Shown here: positions 53,609-61,810 of the stretch, in pieces
Numbering within the stretch: the stretch's first letter is position 1
Layout of the letters: each line of letters opens with the position of its first letter
NCBI GenBank assembly: GCA_910578405.1
Contig: CAJTQO010000003.1
Location: forward strand, 70,882 to 134,881
Direction of reading: 5' to 3'
DNA from: an uncultured Lachnospiraceae bacterium
GTDB taxonomy: Bacteria; Bacillota; Clostridia; Lachnospirales; Lachnospiraceae
DNA length: 64,000 nt
Made by a program: the position numbers and the translations under genes
Notes under the pieces: generated by a model
What the model saw: only the letters and a program-made list of their open reading frames with translations
What the model was told of the DNA's origin: nothing
The model's database searches: none

Positions 53609-54556
53609 ATGGGCAAGTATGTATTTGGCGTGGATGTAGGAGGGACTACAGTGAAATTGGGGATGTTTGACGGGGAAGGGACGCTCTTGGATAAGTGGGA
53701 GATTCCCACCCGGACGGAAAACAGCGGGGAAAATATCCTGCCGGATATTGCGCAAAGCATCAAAGCGAAGATGGCGGAGAAAACGGTGGAAAAGGAGCAG
53801 GTGGTTGGAGTAGGCTTAGGGGCGCCAGGGCCGATTGACGCGGCAGGCACCGTATATGGGGCCGTGAATCTGGGCTGGGGAACTTTCAGCATCAGCGATA
53901 CGCTTTCCGGGCTGTTAGAGGGGATGGCGGTGAAAGCCGGTAATGACGCTAATGTAGCGGCTCTTGGAGAGATGTGGAAAGGCGGCGGTCAGGGATGCCG
54001 GAATATGGTGGCAGTTACTTTGGGGACCGGCGTAGGCGGGGGCATTATCGTCAATGGCAGTATGCTGACAGGAGCCATTGGAGCCGGCGGCGAGATTGGC
54101 CACATCCATATGGAGGACAACGAAACAGAACCATGCGGCTGCGGCAATACGGGATGTCTGGAAGAATATGCTTCCGCGACTGGCGTGGTAAGGCTGGCAA
54201 AGCGCGCGCTGCAGGCATGCGATGAGCCAAGCGTATTAAGAGAGAAACCTTTAGAAAGGATTTCGGCCAAAACAGTGTTTGACGCTGTGAAGGAAGGGGA
54301 TGCCCTGGCAATTAAGATTGCCGGCCAGTTTGGTGAATATTTAGGTAAAGGCTTGGCAATGATTGCAGGCGTAACCAACCCGGAAATGTTTGTAATCGGC
54401 GGCGGCGTTTCCAAAGCCGGGGAAGTGCTATTTGATTATATCCGGCCGCATTTTGAGCGTACGGTATTTAAAGGCTGCCGGAATGCGAAATTTGCTTTGG
54501 CCACACTGGGAAATGACGCAGGCATTTATGGCGCTGCGAAGTTAGTATTGGAATAA
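53609..54556 (+). CDS. ROK family glucokinase
   Basis: 315 residues. ATP-binding DVGGTTVKLGMFDGEG at 9-24, the ROK zinc motif CGCGNTGCLEEYAS near 177, and the phosphate-type GTGVGGGII. It phosphorylates glucose or a related sugar (N-acetylmannosamine is possible). Position in the hprK-murB-rapZ operon suggests glucose. Start ATG with AAGGAGGAG upstream. Confidence 0.9.
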   Translation: MGKYVFGVDVGGTTVKLGMFDGEGTLLDKWEIPTRTENSGENILPDIAQSIKAKMAEKTVEKEQVVGVGLGAPGPIDAAGTVYGAVNLGWGTFSISDTLSGLLEGMAVKAGNDANVAALGEMWKGGGQGCRNMVAVTLGTGVGGGIIVNGSMLTGAIGAGGEIGHIHMEDNETEPCGCGNTGCLEEYASATGVVRLAKRALQACDEPSVLREKPLERISAKTVFDAVKEGDALAIKIAGQFGEYLGKGLAMIAGVTNPEMFVIGGGVSKAGEVLFDYIRPHFERTVFKGCRNAKFALATLGNDAGIYGAAKLVLE

Positions 54557-54605
54557 GTTATTCCCTGATTACATATTATAATAGAAAACAGGCAGGGGTC
54601 TTAAA

Positions 54606-55532
54606 GTGAAGGCATCAATCCATGATGGTACAATCTATGATTATATAAAGAAAATAGTCCCGCAAGAGGATATTTTATTGCAGGAACCGATGAGCAGGCA
54701 TACCACGTTCCGGGTAGGTGGGGAGGCGCGCTGCTTCATCAGAATAAAGAGCAAGGAACAGCTTTTGAAGCTGGCGCCCTATTTACAGGCTACGGGACAG
54801 GATTATTTTATCCTTGGGAATGGCAGTAATCTTCTTGTGGGGGATAAAGGGTATTCCGGGTTTGTGGTAAAACTGGAGAGCAGTATGGGGGAGGTTCGTG
54901 TTATGGGCAGCCGCATATCTGTTCCAGCGGGGATGCCGTTGTCCAAAGCGGCAGGGACAGCCAGGGACCATGGCCTGTCAGGACTGGAGTTTGCATCCGG
55001 AATCCCGGGTACGGTAGGCGGCGGCGTAGTGATGAATGCAGGGGCCTACGGGGGCGAGTTAAAACAGGTGGTGGAGTCCGTGGAAGTTATGGGCAGGGAG
55101 GGGGAAATCCTCGTGCTGGATAACGAAACGATGGAGTTTGGCTACCGCACCAGCGTAATAAAGAACCGCCCTTTTGTAGTATTGGAAGTGACGATGAAAC
55201 TGCAGCAGGGCAGCCCGGAAGAGATTACGGCTAGGATGGAAGAACTGGCAGCGATGCGGCGGGCCAAACAGCCCCTGGAGTATCCCAGCGCAGGAAGCGC
55301 ATTTAAAAGGCCGGAAGGCTATTATGCCGGGAAATTGATTATGGAGGCAGGGCTTAAGGGCTTTTGCATAGGCGGTGCGCAGGTGTCAGAGAAACATTGC
55401 GGCTTTATTGTGAATACCGGGAACGCAACCGCCGCCGACATTAAAAAGGTTATGGAAGAGGTACAGCTTCGGGTGAAGGAACGGTTTGGGGTAAGACTGG
55501 AAAGGGAAGTTATATTTTTGGGGGATTTCTAA
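54606..55532 (+). CDS. murB: UDP-N-acetylenolpyruvoylglucosamine reductase MurB
   Basis: 308 residues from a GTG at 54606. FAD-binding motifs HTTFRVGGEA and NGSNLLVGDKG, and the late PSAGSAFKRPEGYYAGKLIM block place it in type II MurB. It makes UDP-MurNAc, a wall precursor. The genetic order murB-rapZ-whiA-crh is common in clostridia. 49 bp separate it from the ROK gene. Confidence 0.95.
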   Translation: MKASIHDGTIYDYIKKIVPQEDILLQEPMSRHTTFRVGGEARCFIRIKSKEQLLKLAPYLQATGQDYFILGNGSNLLVGDKGYSGFVVKLESSMGEVRVMGSRISVPAGMPLSKAAGTARDHGLSGLEFASGIPGTVGGGVVMNAGAYGGELKQVVESVEVMGREGEILVLDNETMEFGYRTSVIKNRPFVVLEVTMKLQQGSPEEITARMEELAAMRRAKQPLEYPSAGSAFKRPEGYYAGKLIMEAGLKGFCIGGAQVSEKHCGFIVNTGNATAADIKKVMEEVQLRVKERFGVRLEREVIFLGDF

Positions 55533-55739
55533 AAGAGCATGGATAAGGCTTTGTTGGTTTTCAGGCATACAGTTATGTATGCCTGGAAATTGCGTTTATA
55601 AGGAAACTGGCGATATAACGTCCGGCGTGCAAAAAGGACAGCGGAAGGGCGGGCGCAATTGTGGCCGGATGGGTTTGCGCAGGAAAAATTGCAGCCTATT
55701 TCATATGGATGCACAAAAGGTACGGAGGTAGGGGAACGG

Positions 55740-56603
55740 ATGAGATTTGTAGTAGTGACCGGAATGAGCGGCAGCGGAAAAAGGACAGCTTTGAAGATGT
55801 TGGAGGATGCGGGGTTTTACTGTGTGGATAATCTGCCGGTGCCTTTGTTAGAGAAGTTTGTGGAATTGATTGCCATGCCCAATTCGGAAATCAATAAGGT
55901 GGCATTAGGGCTGGACGTGCGTTCGGACCAGTTGTTTGAGGAAGCCCGCCTGGCTTTAGAAAATTTGAAAAAAAGCGGATATATGTTTGAAATACTGTTT
56001 ATGGATGCTTCGAACCAGGTGCTTTTAAAGCGGTATAAGGAAAGCAGGAGGATGCATCCTCTGTCTATGGGGGGCAGGGTAGAGGATGGGATTAACCGGG
56101 AAAAGGATATCCTGAAGACAATTAAAACAAAATCCGATTACGTGATTGACACCTCCAATTTGCTTACAAGGGAATTGAAGGAAGAAATTGATAGAATTTT
56201 TGTTATGAATGAAGAGTATAATAGTCTTATGGTGACAATCCTTTCCTTTGGCTTTAAGAACGGGATTCCGGCAGATGCGGATTTGGTATTTGACGTACGG
56301 TTTTTGCCAAACCCTTATTATGTGGAAGGGCTGAAGCATATGACAGGCAATGACAGCCCGGTACAGGATTTTGTCATGGGTTTCCCGGAGGCTGGGGAGT
56401 TTTTGGCCAAATTAGAAGATATGGTGCGTTTCCTCATTCCAAATTATGTAAAGGAGGGCAAATATCAGCTTGTAATCGGAATAGGGTGTACCGGAGGAAA
56501 ACACAGAAGCGTCACCCTTGCCAATGAATTGTACAAGCGTCTGCGCAACCAGGGGAACTATGGGTTAAAGATATACCACAGGGATGAAAGGCAAGGGGTA
56601 TAG
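55740..56603 (+). CDS. rapZ: RNase adapter protein RapZ (YvcJ-type GTPase/ATPase)
   Basis: 287 residues from the ATG at 55740 behind GGAGGT; the frame extends back to 55659 without family match. Walker A GMSGSGKRT at 8-16, FYCVDNLPVPLL, FDVRFLPNPYYV and the C-terminal IGCTGGKHRSVTL are typical. Family members bind nucleotides and in some bacteria link cell-wall amino-sugar levels to gene expression. The gene directly precedes whiA (21 bp); the yvcK gene that often sits between them is absent. Confidence 0.95.
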   Translation: MRFVVVTGMSGSGKRTALKMLEDAGFYCVDNLPVPLLEKFVELIAMPNSEINKVALGLDVRSDQLFEEARLALENLKKSGYMFEILFMDASNQVLLKRYKESRRMHPLSMGGRVEDGINREKDILKTIKTKSDYVIDTSNLLTRELKEEIDRIFVMNEEYNSLMVTILSFGFKNGIPADADLVFDVRFLPNPYYVEGLKHMTGNDSPVQDFVMGFPEAGEFLAKLEDMVRFLIPNYVKEGKYQLVIGIGCTGGKHRSVTLANELYKRLRNQGNYGLKIYHRDERQGV

Positions 56604-56624
56604 CTGGGAAGATGGGGGATCAAT

Positions 56625-57566
56625 ATGTCTTTTTCAAGTGAAGTAAAGGAAGAACTTGCCAGGCAGGTAAGCGCTTCCAGGCATTGCCAATTGGCTGAGC
56701 TGGCGGCAATTATTTGTTTCCTGGGCAGGCTGGAAGGGGAGGGGACGGAAAACGTGCGTCTTTGCCTGCAGACAGAAAATGAAACTGTTATCAGAAAAAG
56801 CTTTACATTATTGGAAAAAACATTTAATATAAATACTGGTATTTTGAAAACCTCTTTGGGTGAGGGGAAGGAGCATACATATATCACCCTTATAAGAGGC
56901 CGGGATGGGGTTGGCAGGGCGCTTCAGGCCGTTAAGATGAAGGATGGATATGGAATTGGGCAGGCAGCGGAGAAGGGGCCTGATCCAATGGTCATAAAAA
57001 ACGCCTGTTGTAAAAGGGCATTTTTGAGAGGGGCATTTTTGTCGGTTGGATCTATGAGTGACCCTGAGAAAAGCTATCATATGGAGTTTGTATGCACTTA
57101 CGAAGAGGGGGCTAAGCAGTTAAAGAAACTCATACAGGGATTTCAAGTAGAAGCCAAGATTGTCAGCAGGAAAAAATATTATGTAGTTTACTTAAAAGAA
57201 GGGACTGGGATCGTGGATTTGCTCAACATTATGGAAGCGCATATTTCCTTGATGGATTTTGAGAATTACAGAATCGTAAAGGAAATGCGCAATTCCATAA
57301 ACCGGAAAGTAAATTGTGAAACGGCGAATATTACTAAAACGGTCCATGCATCATCCAGGCAAATTGAGGATATCCTCCTGATAAAGGAACATTATGGATT
57401 TGAGAATCTGTCAGACAGCTTAAGGGAAACAGCGGAATTAAGATTAGAGTATCCGGATGCAACGCTAAAGGAGTTAGGACAAATCCTTGCACCACCGATG
57501 GGTAAATCGGGAATGAATCATAGACTGAGGAAATTAAGTGAAATTGCTGATAAGCTTAGGGATTAA
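56625..57566 (+). CDS. whiA: WhiA regulatory protein
   Basis: 313 residues. N-terminal LAGLIDADG-like domain (SFSSEVKEELARQV start, CCKRAFLRGAFLSVGS) and a C-terminal helix-turn-helix (about 230-300, with NCETANITKTVHASSRQIED and GKSGMNHRLRKLSEIA). WhiA acts in sporulation of Streptomyces and in division and nucleoid functions in Firmicutes. It is part of the rapZ-whiA-crh block. SD GGGGGATC. Confidence 0.95.
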   Translation: MSFSSEVKEELARQVSASRHCQLAELAAIICFLGRLEGEGTENVRLCLQTENETVIRKSFTLLEKTFNINTGILKTSLGEGKEHTYITLIRGRDGVGRALQAVKMKDGYGIGQAAEKGPDPMVIKNACCKRAFLRGAFLSVGSMSDPEKSYHMEFVCTYEEGAKQLKKLIQGFQVEAKIVSRKKYYVVYLKEGTGIVDLLNIMEAHISLMDFENYRIVKEMRNSINRKVNCETANITKTVHASSRQIEDILLIKEHYGFENLSDSLRETAELRLEYPDATLKELGQILAPPMGKSGMNHRLRKLSEIADKLRD

Positions 57567-57578
57567 AGGAGGAACATT

Positions 57579-57842
57579 ATGGTTGAAAAAGTTATGCAGA
57601 TCCAATTGCCTTCCGGTTTAGAGGCAAGGCCGGTAGCCGTTCTGGTGCAAGTGGCCAGTAAACATGATTGCAAGGTGTATATTGAGGCGGAGGGGAAAAA
57701 GGTAAATGCCAAAAGCATTATGGGCATGATGAGCCTTGGCCTGGACAGTGGGGAAAAGGTGACTGTTATTGCAGACGGTGCAGACGAACAGCAGGCAGTG
57801 GAGGATATTGAAGCATACTTACTGAAAGGGAAAGTGAGTTAG
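57579..57842 (+). CDS. crh: Crh-like HPr family protein with Glu15
   Basis: 87 residues of the HPr fold. Ser46 is present (NAKSIMGMMSL), so HprK could modify it. The position of the EI-phosphorylated His15 is Glu (GLEARP), so it cannot act in PTS sugar transport and resembles Crh, which carries Gln there in Bacillus. This fits its place after whiA, as in Bacillus. It may sense carbon status through HprK and act with CcpA. Start 12 bp after whiA with AGGAGGA; a terminator follows. Confidence 0.9.
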   Translation: MVEKVMQIQLPSGLEARPVAVLVQVASKHDCKVYIEAEGKKVNAKSIMGMMSLGLDSGEKVTVIADGADEQQAVEDIEAYLLKGKVS

Positions 57843-57869
57843 TATTTTATTTTCAGGAGAAGAATGGAC

Positions 57870-57897
57870 GGAGCATCGAAAAGGTGCTCCTGTTTTT
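57870..57897 (+). terminator. Terminator of the hprK-crh operon
   Basis: GGAGCA (57870-57875) pairs with TGCTCC (57885-57890), followed by TGTTTTT. Confidence 0.8.
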
Positions 57898-58001
57898 AAA
57901 TAGATAAAGAGGGAGAAATACAGTGGGAAGAGGGGAACAGGAAAGCTGGCCGGAATAAAATATAAGAATAGGAAAATGATATAGAAAACGGAGGTGGGGG
58001 T

Positions 58002-58955
58002 ATGGAGACAAAAAAGGTATTGTTTGTATACAATCCCCGTGCCGGAAAGGCAAAAATACGTAATAAATTATATGACATTATAGATATCTTTACAAAGGCG
58101 GGATGGGAAGTGACCGTGTATCCGACGCAGCAGGAAGGGGACGCCGTTCGGGCGGTGACGGAAAAGAAACCGGGATATGACCTTTTGGTATGCAGTGGCG
58201 GGGACGGGACTTTGGATGAAGCGGTAAATGGGATGACCCAGTGTGCGCAGCAGATTCCGATTGGCTATATCCCGGCGGGCAGTACCAATGATTTTGCCAT
58301 GAGCCTGGGGCTGCCAAAGGATATGTGCAAAGCGGCGGAGAGCATTGTGTCAGGCCGGGCCTATCCTTGCGATATCGGGGCTTTTAATGAGAGATGTTTT
58401 GTATATATTGCGGCGTTCGGGCTGTTTACCGATGTTTCCTATGAAACGAGCCAGGAGATTAAAAACGTGCTGGGGCATATGGCGTATCTGCTGGAAGGGG
58501 TCAAACGGATTTCCTCCATCAAATCATATAAAATGAAAGTTTCTTATAAAGAGGGAGAAGGCGGGGAAGAGAAGGGCATAGAAGATGAATTTATTTTTGG
58601 TATGGTCACTAATTCCTTATCGGTAGGGGGGTTTAAGCGGATTACCGGAAAATATGTGGAGCTGGACGACGGCGAATTTGAAGTTACGTTAATTAGAAAG
58701 CCTTCGAATCCGCTTGACATTAATATGATTATTGCCGCATTGATTAACCGGAATATTAATACGGATTATATGTACTGTTTTAAGACAGGGGAGATTACTT
58801 TTGAAGCGCAGGAAGAACTGCCCTGGACTACAGACGGGGAATTTGGCGGGATTCATAAAACCGTGCGCATAAAAAATAGAAAGCAGGCGGTGCAAATTAT
58901 CGTTCCGGGACAGGGCAGCGGACAGGAGCAGGCAGCTATAACTTTCAAAGGCTAA
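58002..58955 (+). CDS. Diacylglycerol/lipid kinase (YegS/DagK family)
   Basis: 317 residues. NPRAGKAKIRNKL and the catalytic SGGDGTLDEAVNG (about 66-78), followed by PAGSTNDFAMSLGLP, are the DAGK signature. The C-terminal half has the strand-rich fold. It phosphorylates a lipid at the membrane; the exact lipid is not readable. The ATG is preceded by GGAGGTGG. Next is fba, with its own promoter-like sequence. Confidence 0.92.
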   Translation: METKKVLFVYNPRAGKAKIRNKLYDIIDIFTKAGWEVTVYPTQQEGDAVRAVTEKKPGYDLLVCSGGDGTLDEAVNGMTQCAQQIPIGYIPAGSTNDFAMSLGLPKDMCKAAESIVSGRAYPCDIGAFNERCFVYIAAFGLFTDVSYETSQEIKNVLGHMAYLLEGVKRISSIKSYKMKVSYKEGEGGEEKGIEDEFIFGMVTNSLSVGGFKRITGKYVELDDGEFEVTLIRKPSNPLDINMIIAALINRNINTDYMYCFKTGEITFEAQEELPWTTDGEFGGIHKTVRIKNRKQAVQIIVPGQGSGQEQAAITFKG

Positions 58956-58969
58956 ATTTGAAGAAACTA

Positions 58970-58998
58970 TTTCCTTTTTGGAGGGAATGGGTTATAAT
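58970..58998 (+). promoter_or_regulatory. Possible promoter of fba
   Basis: TTTCCT (58970-58975), 17 bp, TATAAT (58993-58998); the -10 is good, the -35 weak. Confidence 0.4.
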
Positions 58999-59043
58999 AA
59001 ATTTTATAAAAATGTATTTCTTATTAAGATGGAGGTAGATAAA

Positions 59044-59907
59044 ATGTTAGTATCAGCAACAGAAATGCTTCAAAAAGCAAAAGCCGGCCATTATGCTGTC
59101 GGACAGTTTAACATTAATAACCTGGAATGGACGAAAGCAATCCTTTTGACGGCACAGGAGAATAATTCTCCGGTTATCCTCGGCGTATCCGAGGGCGCAG
59201 GCAAGTACATGGGCGGTTATGACGTAGTGGTTGGTATGGTAAACGGGCTGATTAAAGATCAGAACATTACGGTTCCGGTAGCTCTTCATTTGGATCACGG
59301 CAGCTATGAACACTGCTATAAATGCATTGAGGCAGGGTTTTCCTCAGTTATGTTTGACGGTTCCCATTATCCCATTGATGAGAATGTGGCAAAGACAAAG
59401 GAATTGGTTACAGCGGCTCATGACAAAGGGATTTCTCTGGAAGCGGAAGTTGGCTCCATCGGCGGCGAAGAAGACGGCGTAGTAGGTATGGGCGAATGCG
59501 CAGACCCGAATGAGTGCAAAGCGATTGCAGATCTTGGCATTGACTTCCTGGCAGCAGGCATTGGCAATATCCATGGTAAATATCCTGAGAATTGGAAGGG
59601 ACTGTCTTTTGAAACTCTGGACGCCATCCAGAAATTAACAGGCGATATGCCTTTGGTGCTTCATGGCGGTACAGGCATTCCGGCGGATATGATTCAGAAA
59701 GCGATTTCCCTTGGCGTTGCAAAGATTAACGTAAATACGGAATGCCAGTTATCTTTTGCGGCAGCTACACGCAAGTACATTGAAGAAGGGAAAGATCAGA
59801 CAGGCAAGGGATTTGACCCCCGGAAGCTGTTGGCGCCTGGATTTGAAGCAATCAAAGCAACAGTAAAAGAGAAAATGGAATTATTTGGTTCTGTGGGCAA
59901 AGCTTAA
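59044..59907 (+). CDS. fba: Class II fructose-1,6-bisphosphate aldolase
   Basis: 287 residues from the ATG at 59044 with GGAGGT; the frame extends upstream but is not conserved. Zinc ligands in LHLDHGSYEHC, the EAEVGSIGGEED stretch and HGGTGIP phosphate site are present. It cleaves fructose-1,6-bisphosphate in glycolysis. It is probably highly expressed: a 23-bp perfect terminator follows. Confidence 0.95.
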   Translation: MLVSATEMLQKAKAGHYAVGQFNINNLEWTKAILLTAQENNSPVILGVSEGAGKYMGGYDVVVGMVNGLIKDQNITVPVALHLDHGSYEHCYKCIEAGFSSVMFDGSHYPIDENVAKTKELVTAAHDKGISLEAEVGSIGGEEDGVVGMGECADPNECKAIADLGIDFLAAGIGNIHGKYPENWKGLSFETLDAIQKLTGDMPLVLHGGTGIPADMIQKAISLGVAKINVNTECQLSFAAATRKYIEEGKDQTGKGFDPRKLLAPGFEAIKATVKEKMELFGSVGKA

Positions 59908-59930
59908 GCGGTTTTTGCCGGAAAGATAAG

Positions 59931-59983
59931 AAAAGCAATTGGAAAGGCTGTCCGGATTGGACAGCCTTTCCAATTGCTTTTTA
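59931..59983 (+). terminator. 23-bp perfect terminator of fba
   Basis: The left arm at 59931-59953 (AAAAGCAATTGGAAAGGCTG and TCC) is the exact complement of 59959-59981, with a 5-base loop and T-rich 3' end. Confidence 0.9.
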
Positions 59984-59984
59984 T

Positions 59985-60175
59985 GGATAAAAGGGAGGAT
60001 GCCAGGAAAAGCTTCCTTTCCCTGGCATTTATTATGAAAAAGTTATTAAAAAATCAATTAACTGTTATTGGCGTTTGCTTACTTCCTTTGATATATTCAG
60101 TATAGGAGAAAGAAATGGATAAAGAATGATGTGAAATTTAAGTTTTTTTAAATAAATGTGAATGAAATATGAACG
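59985..60175. repeat. 191-nt direct repeat, copy 1
   Basis: Copy 1 of a pair, the same length as copy 2 (60268-60458) with high similarity by eye. It starts with a hairpin (GCCAGG / CCTGGC, 60001-60026), then an AT-rich part. Together with copy 2 it fills most of the 59908-60547 gap, which has no ORF with good evidence. Confidence 0.85.
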
Positions 60176-60267
60176 AAGCGCTGACTGATGCCATACAACA
60201 TATGTTCCTGGATGTTAGGCAGGGTTTCTGACAACAGACAAGAAATGGAATGGGGAAGTTTATAAGG

Positions 60268-60458
60268 GGATAAAAGGGAGGATGCCAGAGAAAGTTTCCT
60301 TCCTCTGGCATTTATTATGAAAAAGTTATAAAAAATCAGTTAACTGTTATTGGCTTTGCTGTTCTGTATCTTATGTATTTAGTATAGGGGAAAGAAATGT
60401 CTAAAGAATGATATGGAATTAAAGATTTTTTAAAATAAATATGAATGAAGTGTGAACG
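60268..60458. repeat. 191-nt direct repeat, copy 2
   Basis: Same order as copy 1. The hairpin pair at stem position 6 changes from G-C to A-T, which keeps pairing (GCCAGAG with CTCTGGC, 60284-60309). 92 unrelated bases separate the copies. Confidence 0.85.
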
Positions 60459-60547
60459 TTAGAAGGCGGCAGGCCGGGATATTATATGGGGGAATGCAGG
60501 GGATAGGAGGTTTGGGGCGGCCGGCGGACGTTGGCAGCCGCCCCCAG

Positions 60548-60889
60548 TTATTCCCCGCGGTAATCCAGAGCTTCTAAAAGGGCATGAATGCCAGGCTCAA
60601 TAATTTTTAACCGTTCCGGCGGCAATTCACATAAACGGTTAATCACTGCGGAAGTATGGGTATGCCCCGGTTTTCCGGTCAGGACATAGTCGCTGGAGAG
60701 ACAGAGCGCATGGCATATTTTGAGCAGAGTCGGGATGGAGGCGCCTACAACGCCGCGTTCCAAATCTGAAATATATTGTACGGACACCCCAACCATATCC
60801 GATAGCTTTTCCTGGGTAAAACCAGAAGCTTCGCGTGCCGCTTTGATCCGGCTGCCGATTTTGACATTAAGTTCTTTCCGTTCTTTCAT
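60548..60889 (-). CDS. XRE family helix-turn-helix regulator
   Basis: 113 residues from the ATG at 60889 (AAAGGTGG upstream); an upstream Met at 60943 gives a hydrophobic prefix that is unlikely. The HTH covers about 8-65: SRIKAAREASGFTQEKLSDM and VGVSVQYISDLERG. The C-terminal 45 residues are helical, possibly a dimer or ligand part. Its targets are unknown. The divergent BlaI-like gene is 220 bp away. Confidence 0.92.
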   Translation of the reverse strand: MKERKELNVKIGSRIKAAREASGFTQEKLSDMVGVSVQYISDLERGVVGASIPTLLKICHALCLSSDYVLTGKPGHTHTSAVINRLCELPPERLKIIEPGIHALLEALDYRGE

Positions 60890-60999
60890 ATGCAATCCAC
60901 CTTTCATATTTATTTTAAGTAAAAGTGGAAATTTATTTAACAAAGCGCTAATATTATATTTATAAAAGTAATAATTGAATCAGGAAGAGAAAAAGGAGG

Positions 61000-61027
61000 T
61001 TGCCATAGGGGGAAGTTCGTGTATAAT
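61000..61027 (+). promoter_or_regulatory. Promoter of the BlaI-like gene
   Basis: TTGCCA (61000-61005), 16 bp, TATAAT (61022-61027), about 85 bp upstream of the start codon. Confidence 0.6.
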
Positions 61028-61111
61028 TGTTTTTGGGGAGAATGGACAAGCTTTTATTAACGGCGTTCCATAGGGGAGTTGGTGAAAGAACGAAGAAGGA
61101 GAGACGACAGT

Positions 61112-61519
61112 ATGGCAAGGAAATATCAGTTGAATGAATATGAGATTGAAATATTATATGTATTATGGAAGGCAGGAAAGCCATTATTGGTTTCCGAGAT
61201 TGCGGAACGCGGACTAAATATAAGCACGGCCCGCGCCACCATCCGGTCTATGTATGAGAGGAATCTGCTGGAGGTTGCCGGACGCGCCAGAAGCGGCAGC
61301 GTCTTTGGCAGATGCTATCAGCCGACCATTGATGTGAAGGATTTTGAGATGGATAGGATGGTGAATGATTTCAAAGAAAAGGCTTGTCCGGATATTACGG
61401 TATCCGGTTTGGTGGAAGCGTATTTGGACGGGTTGGATGAGGACAGTTTATGCCAGGAACTGGATGGGCTGGAGCAGTTGGTGAAAGAGAAATACAAAGA
61501 AATGGAACAAACGCGCTAA
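61112..61519 (+). CDS. BlaI/MecI-like winged-helix repressor
   Basis: 135 residues from the ATG at 61112 (AAGGAG). The winged helix (about 5-70) has LNEYEIEILYVLWKAGKPLL and ISTARATIRSMYERNLLEV. The C-terminal 60 residues are helical with an LVEAYLDGLDEDSL dimer-like segment. In staphylococci BlaI represses beta-lactamase and pairs with BlaR1; no BlaR1 or beta-lactamase is adjacent, so the target is unknown. The 61520-61810 gap contains a terminator and a 22-bp direct repeat. Confidence 0.85.
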   Translation: MARKYQLNEYEIEILYVLWKAGKPLLVSEIAERGLNISTARATIRSMYERNLLEVAGRARSGSVFGRCYQPTIDVKDFEMDRMVNDFKEKACPDITVSGLVEAYLDGLDEDSLCQELDGLEQLVKEKYKEMEQTR

Positions 61520-61611
61520 ATCTTGATTACGCTTTAACCAAGCGCTTTAAGACAATGAGATGGGGCGTGGGCGGTATTAAAATGAAAAGGGGACAGAGGA
61601 ACATTTTACAC

Positions 61612-61630
61612 AAGGGATATTCCCTTTTTT
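61612..61630 (+). terminator. Short terminator
   Basis: AAGGGA (61612-61617) pairs with TCCCTT (61621-61626), followed by a T-run. Confidence 0.65.
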
Positions 61631-61669
61631 AACATACTATATTATAATAAGAAGGGTATGGGGGAAGAA

Positions 61670-61794
61670 ATGGGGCAGTTGTGGAACTGGAGAACAACAA
61701 GAGCCCCATGGAATGCCGGAAGGATTTACGGGAACGGAAGAGAGCGGAAATCCTTCGAGGGAGGAGGCTGGAATGGGGCAGTTGTGGAACTGGA
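61670..61794. repeat. 22-bp direct repeat pair around the shared block
   Basis: ATGGGGCAGTTGTGGAACTG then GA occurs at 61670-61691 and 61773-61794. The block GGAATGCCGGAAGGATT at 61710-61726 matches 53529-53545. Each copy starts an ORF beginning MGQLWNW (42 and 17 residues). Confidence 0.6.
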
Positions 61795-61810
61795 ATAGGA
61801 GAAAAAGGAA

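Noticed and set aside
59908..60547. tRNA or riboswitch in the gene-free stretch
   Set aside because: No cloverleaf or known aptamer pattern found; it is explained by the fba terminator and the duplicated 191-nt element.
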